This document shows positions 61,560-64,000 of a stretch of DNA of 64,000 nucleotides, one piece after another; within the stretch, counting starts at the first letter, position 1; the number at the start of each line of letters is the position of its first letter. Origin of the DNA: Taishania sp965247975 (GTDB lineage: Bacteria > Bacteroidota > Bacteroidia > Flavobacteriales_D > Crocinitomicaceae); assembly GCA_965247975.1 (NCBI GenBank), contig OZ252050.1:2976001-3040000 (forward strand). Reading direction: 5' to 3'. The notes below the pieces were generated by a model. It searched no databases. It was not told the DNA's origin and was given only the letters and a program-made list of their open reading frames with translations. Both the position numbers and the translations under genes were made by a program.

Positions 61560-62291
61560 ATGAGAGCACTTTATTTTAAAGAAATAAGAAGTTTCCTTAG
61601 TTCCATCATTGGATATATTTTTATTCTTATTTTTCTTATCGCCACAGGTGTTTTTCACTGGGTGGTATCTCAAGACACCAACTTATTGGAAGGAACAGAA
61701 GCGGACCTTATTCCTTTTTTCAACCTTGCACCCATCATGTTTTTCATTTTAATACCAGCAATTACCATGAGAAGCATTGCTGAAGAACGAAGAACAGGAA
61801 CCATCGAACTGCTTTTCACAAGACCTATTTCGGATATTAAGATATTGCTTGCTAAATATTTTGCTGGCGTGACTCTCTTGATTCTTGCATTGATTCCAAC
61901 AATCATTTATTACATTTCCATTGTCAACCTTGCGTTAGAAACAGAATCTTTCGACCATGGAGCAACATTGACTTCTTACATTGGACTTATACTACTTGGA
62001 TCAACGTTCGTAGCTATCGGAATTTTTGCTTCATCGCTGACAAGCAGTCAAATTGTTGCATTTATCGTGGCCATGTTTCTTTGTTGGACATTCTACGATG
62101 GCTTTAATATGCTTGGATCTTTCAACTTAATGGGCGGATTCGACTCTGTTTTACAATACTTTGGAATGGTTCAACATTATGATTCCATTCGAAAAGGAGT
62201 GATTGATACAAGTGATCTCATTTACTTTATTTCAGTCATTGTTTTGTTCATTTTTGCAGCATTAACCATTATTAAAACGTTAAAGAAATAA
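61560..62291 (+). CDS. gldF: Gliding-motility ABC transporter permease GldF
   Basis: This 243-residue ABC-2-type permease has about six membrane helices. The N-terminus MRALYFKEIRSFLSSIIGYI and the segment AITMRSIAEERRTGTIELLFTRP are typical of GldF. With GldA (ATPase) and GldG it forms an ABC transporter needed for gliding in Flavobacterium johnsoniae. The gldG gene starts two bases after its stop, which confirms the call. A gldA gene is not seen in the window. Confidence 0.93.
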   Translation: MRALYFKEIRSFLSSIIGYIFILIFLIATGVFHWVVSQDTNLLEGTEADLIPFFNLAPIMFFILIPAITMRSIAEERRTGTIELLFTRPISDIKILLAKYFAGVTLLILALIPTIIYYISIVNLALETESFDHGATLTSYIGLILLGSTFVAIGIFASSLTSSQIVAFIVAMFLCWTFYDGFNMLGSFNLMGGFDSVLQYFGMVQHYDSIRKGVIDTSDLIYFISVIVLFIFAALTIIKTLKK

Positions 62292-62293
62292 TA

Positions 62294-64000
62294 ATGTCGA
62301 AGGAAAATAAATATACACGAGGAATATTCAATTGGACATTTTTAGTCATTGTAGTTGTAGGACTTATTCTTGTTAACGTCGTAAGTTCATTTTTGTACAA
62401 ACGATTTGACATGACTGTAGATCAGCGTTATTCGTTAGCTCAAGGAACTGTAGATTTTTTGTCGGACTCAACCCGCCTGCGCAGCAAAGTTACTGTGACA
62501 ATCTACTTGGAAGGCAATATGCCATCAGAGATGAAACATTTCCGAAATGCGATTGAGGACAAACTAAAAGAATTCAAAGAATACGCTGGAGATAAAATTG
62601 AATTTCAATTCAAAGATCCGAATATCGGTACGGAAACCGAGCAAAACACTTTGCATCAAAAGTTATATCGTGAAGGAAAAGGGTTGATTCCTATGGAATT
62701 GATGTACCAAAAAGATGGTTCTCAAAGTCAAATCATGCTTTGGCCAGGAGCAATCATCAATTACGAAGGTGAGGACAAAAACGCGGTTCAATTTATGCCG
62801 GGAACTCCAGCAGGAAGACCTTATCAATTGGATGGAATCACTGAAATGATTCAAAATTCAATGAACAATTTGGAGTATATTTTGTTAAGTTCTATTCGAA
62901 GAGCAATTCAACTGGATCGTCAAAAAATTGGGTTCCTACAAGGCCATGGCGAGCTTACAGAACCACAAACAATCCGAGCTAGAACCTTGATTGCTCCCTA
63001 TTTTAGTACTGCAGATGTTACCATTAACGGACGATTGGATGCACTAGACGGATTAGACGGATTGGTAATCGCTGGTCCAAAATCTTACTTTTCGGACAAA
63101 GATTTATTCATCATTGATCAATTTGTATTGAAAGGCGGTCGATTGGTTTGTTTGTTAGATGCCTTGAATTTGCCTGAAGATTCGCTCAAAGCAAAGGGAA
63201 TGACGCATACAACACGCATCACGACAGGCTTGGAAAAAATGCTTTTTGACTATGGATTAAAACTCAACGATAATTTTGTCATCGATGCACGCTGCGCACC
63301 AATTGTGACGCCATTTGCCAAACAGTCCTTGCTGCCATGGTTTTTTCATGTGTTAGCAACTCCAACCAAACATCCAATTGCACGAAATCTTGAACCTGTT
63401 TCATTGAAATATGCGAACGAAATTCAGTTTGTGCAAGACGATCGATTTAGGTTATCACCTATTCTTACATCATCGACAAATTCCACAGTAACGGGAATGG
63501 CACCTTTGGTGAGTTTGGGAATGCCGCTCAATTATGGATCGAATCCTGAATTAGTTCCGAACACAAAAGATGAAAATAATAAACGTTGCTTGGCTGGACT
63601 TTCAGAAGGGACTTTCGATTCACATTTCAAAAATAGAATTGTCGAAGATTACACGAATAACAAGGCATCCGTTTTCATGGCGGAAGGCAAAGAAGAATCA
63701 AAAGTAATGTTGATTGGGAACAGTAGTTTCATTAAAAACAGCTATGATTCAATGCCAAACAAAGCTACTGGTCAAATGATGTATCGACCTATTCAAATCA
63801 ATGAATTGCGGATGGACCCAGCATTTGCTGAGTTAAAAATTCCACTTTTCTATGGAAATCAAGAGTTTTTTCAAAACATGATTGATTATGTAATGGGTGA
63901 AAATTCTGTGCTTGATATCCGTAGTAAACAAATAGACATTCATGAATTAGACAATAAGAAAATACAGGAAAATGCAGGTTTTTACAAGCTATTAAACATG
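62294..64000 (+). CDS. gldG: Gliding-motility ABC transporter substrate-binding protein GldG (3' partial)
   Basis: The frame is open for 569 codons to the right edge of the window, so the C-terminus with its last membrane helix is missing. The protein begins with a membrane helix (about 14-36, FLVIVVVGLILVNVVSSFLY), followed by a periplasmic DUF4350/ABC_transp_aux-type domain with RFDMTVDQRYSLAQGT and KIGFLQGHGELTEPQ, then VIAGPKSYFSDKDLFIIDQF. This order is typical of GldG. It works with GldF in the same complex. Confidence 0.93.
   Translation, partial: MSKENKYTRGIFNWTFLVIVVVGLILVNVVSSFLYKRFDMTVDQRYSLAQGTVDFLSDSTRLRSKVTVTIYLEGNMPSEMKHFRNAIEDKLKEFKEYAGDKIEFQFKDPNIGTETEQNTLHQKLYREGKGLIPMELMYQKDGSQSQIMLWPGAIINYEGEDKNAVQFMPGTPAGRPYQLDGITEMIQNSMNNLEYILLSSIRRAIQLDRQKIGFLQGHGELTEPQTIRARTLIAPYFSTADVTINGRLDALDGLDGLVIAGPKSYFSDKDLFIIDQFVLKGGRLVCLLDALNLPEDSLKAKGMTHTTRITTGLEKMLFDYGLKLNDNFVIDARCAPIVTPFAKQSLLPWFFHVLATPTKHPIARNLEPVSLKYANEIQFVQDDRFRLSPILTSSTNSTVTGMAPLVSLGMPLNYGSNPELVPNTKDENNKRCLAGLSEGTFDSHFKNRIVEDYTNNKASVFMAEGKEESKVMLIGNSSFIKNSYDSMPNKATGQMMYRPIQINELRMDPAFAELKIPLFYGNQEFFQNMIDYVMGENSVLDIRSKQIDIHELDNKKIQENAGFYKLLNM

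Overview
Overall character. This is a low-GC bacterial chromosome segment whose gene content points to the phylum Bacteroidota, most likely a gliding-type Flavobacteriales member (a Crocinitomicaceae or Fluviicola-like organism would fit, but that is a guess). The support is gldF followed by gldG, many secreted proteins ending in type A or type B sorting domains of the type IX secretion system (T9SS), a PorE-like OmpA lipoprotein, TonB-dependent receptors, and promoters of the Bacteroidota form TTTG-N20-TAnnTTTG.

Layout. 1-7776: the 3' part of an aryl-polyene/flexirubin-type fatty-acid-like biosynthesis cluster, tightly packed on the + strand. It holds a ketoreductase, three ketosynthases with full catalytic triads, two ketosynthase-like proteins without the active Cys, two acyl carrier proteins, an LpxL-like acyltransferase, a hot-dog dehydratase and a thioesterase. 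An alpha/beta hydrolase follows. 8571-9972: an intact IS4-family element with perfect 18-bp ends and a 9-bp target duplication, inserted just upstream of an ECF sigma factor gene. 10035-12943: the sigma factor and a large membrane protein that combines an anti-sigma-like N-terminus with a periplasmic c-type haem motif. 13001-24932: a DUF2452-type protein, a large T9SS cargo protein with a small partner, a methyltransferase, a DUF4139 protein, an M28 peptidase, a zinc-ribbon protein and a second T9SS cargo. 25047-30262: a cobalamin-riboswitch operon with a DUF4465-like protein, a BtuB-like receptor, a BtuG-like surface propeller lipoprotein and a further T9SS cargo. 30302-34016: a second TonB receptor and another T9SS cargo on the - strand.

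34133-39547: a small helical protein, a KirBac-type K+ channel, QueE, a PorE-like lipoprotein, a UbiA-type prenyltransferase and a Maf pyrophosphatase. 39626-48842: a 2927-residue T9SS type B adhesin with 18 Ig-like repeats, and a small secreted protein upstream of it. 49020-53244: HemF, a LysM/periplasmic-binding protein and GuaA, with the CCA-adding enzyme divergent from guaA. 55176-59801: a DUF5362-like membrane protein, a PglC-like phosphoglycosyl transferase with a PglE-like aminotransferase, PurC and PhoH. 59908-64000: SAM hydrolase, an ABM monooxygenase-like protein, a cold-shock protein, GldF and the start of GldG.

Best leads: (1) the ECF sigma factor paired with a haem-c-motif anti-sigma-like protein, which looks like a redox or haem sensing switch; (2) the riboswitch-controlled B12 uptake operon that includes T9SS-exported accessory proteins; (3) two overlapping 34-bp palindromes with a compensatory base-pair change at 55769-55834; (4) an 8-bp tandem repeat running through the cca stop codon; (5) very recent 480-bp duplications in the adhesin gene. 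No rRNA, tRNA or CRISPR array was seen. All family assignments come from reading motifs, without database searches.
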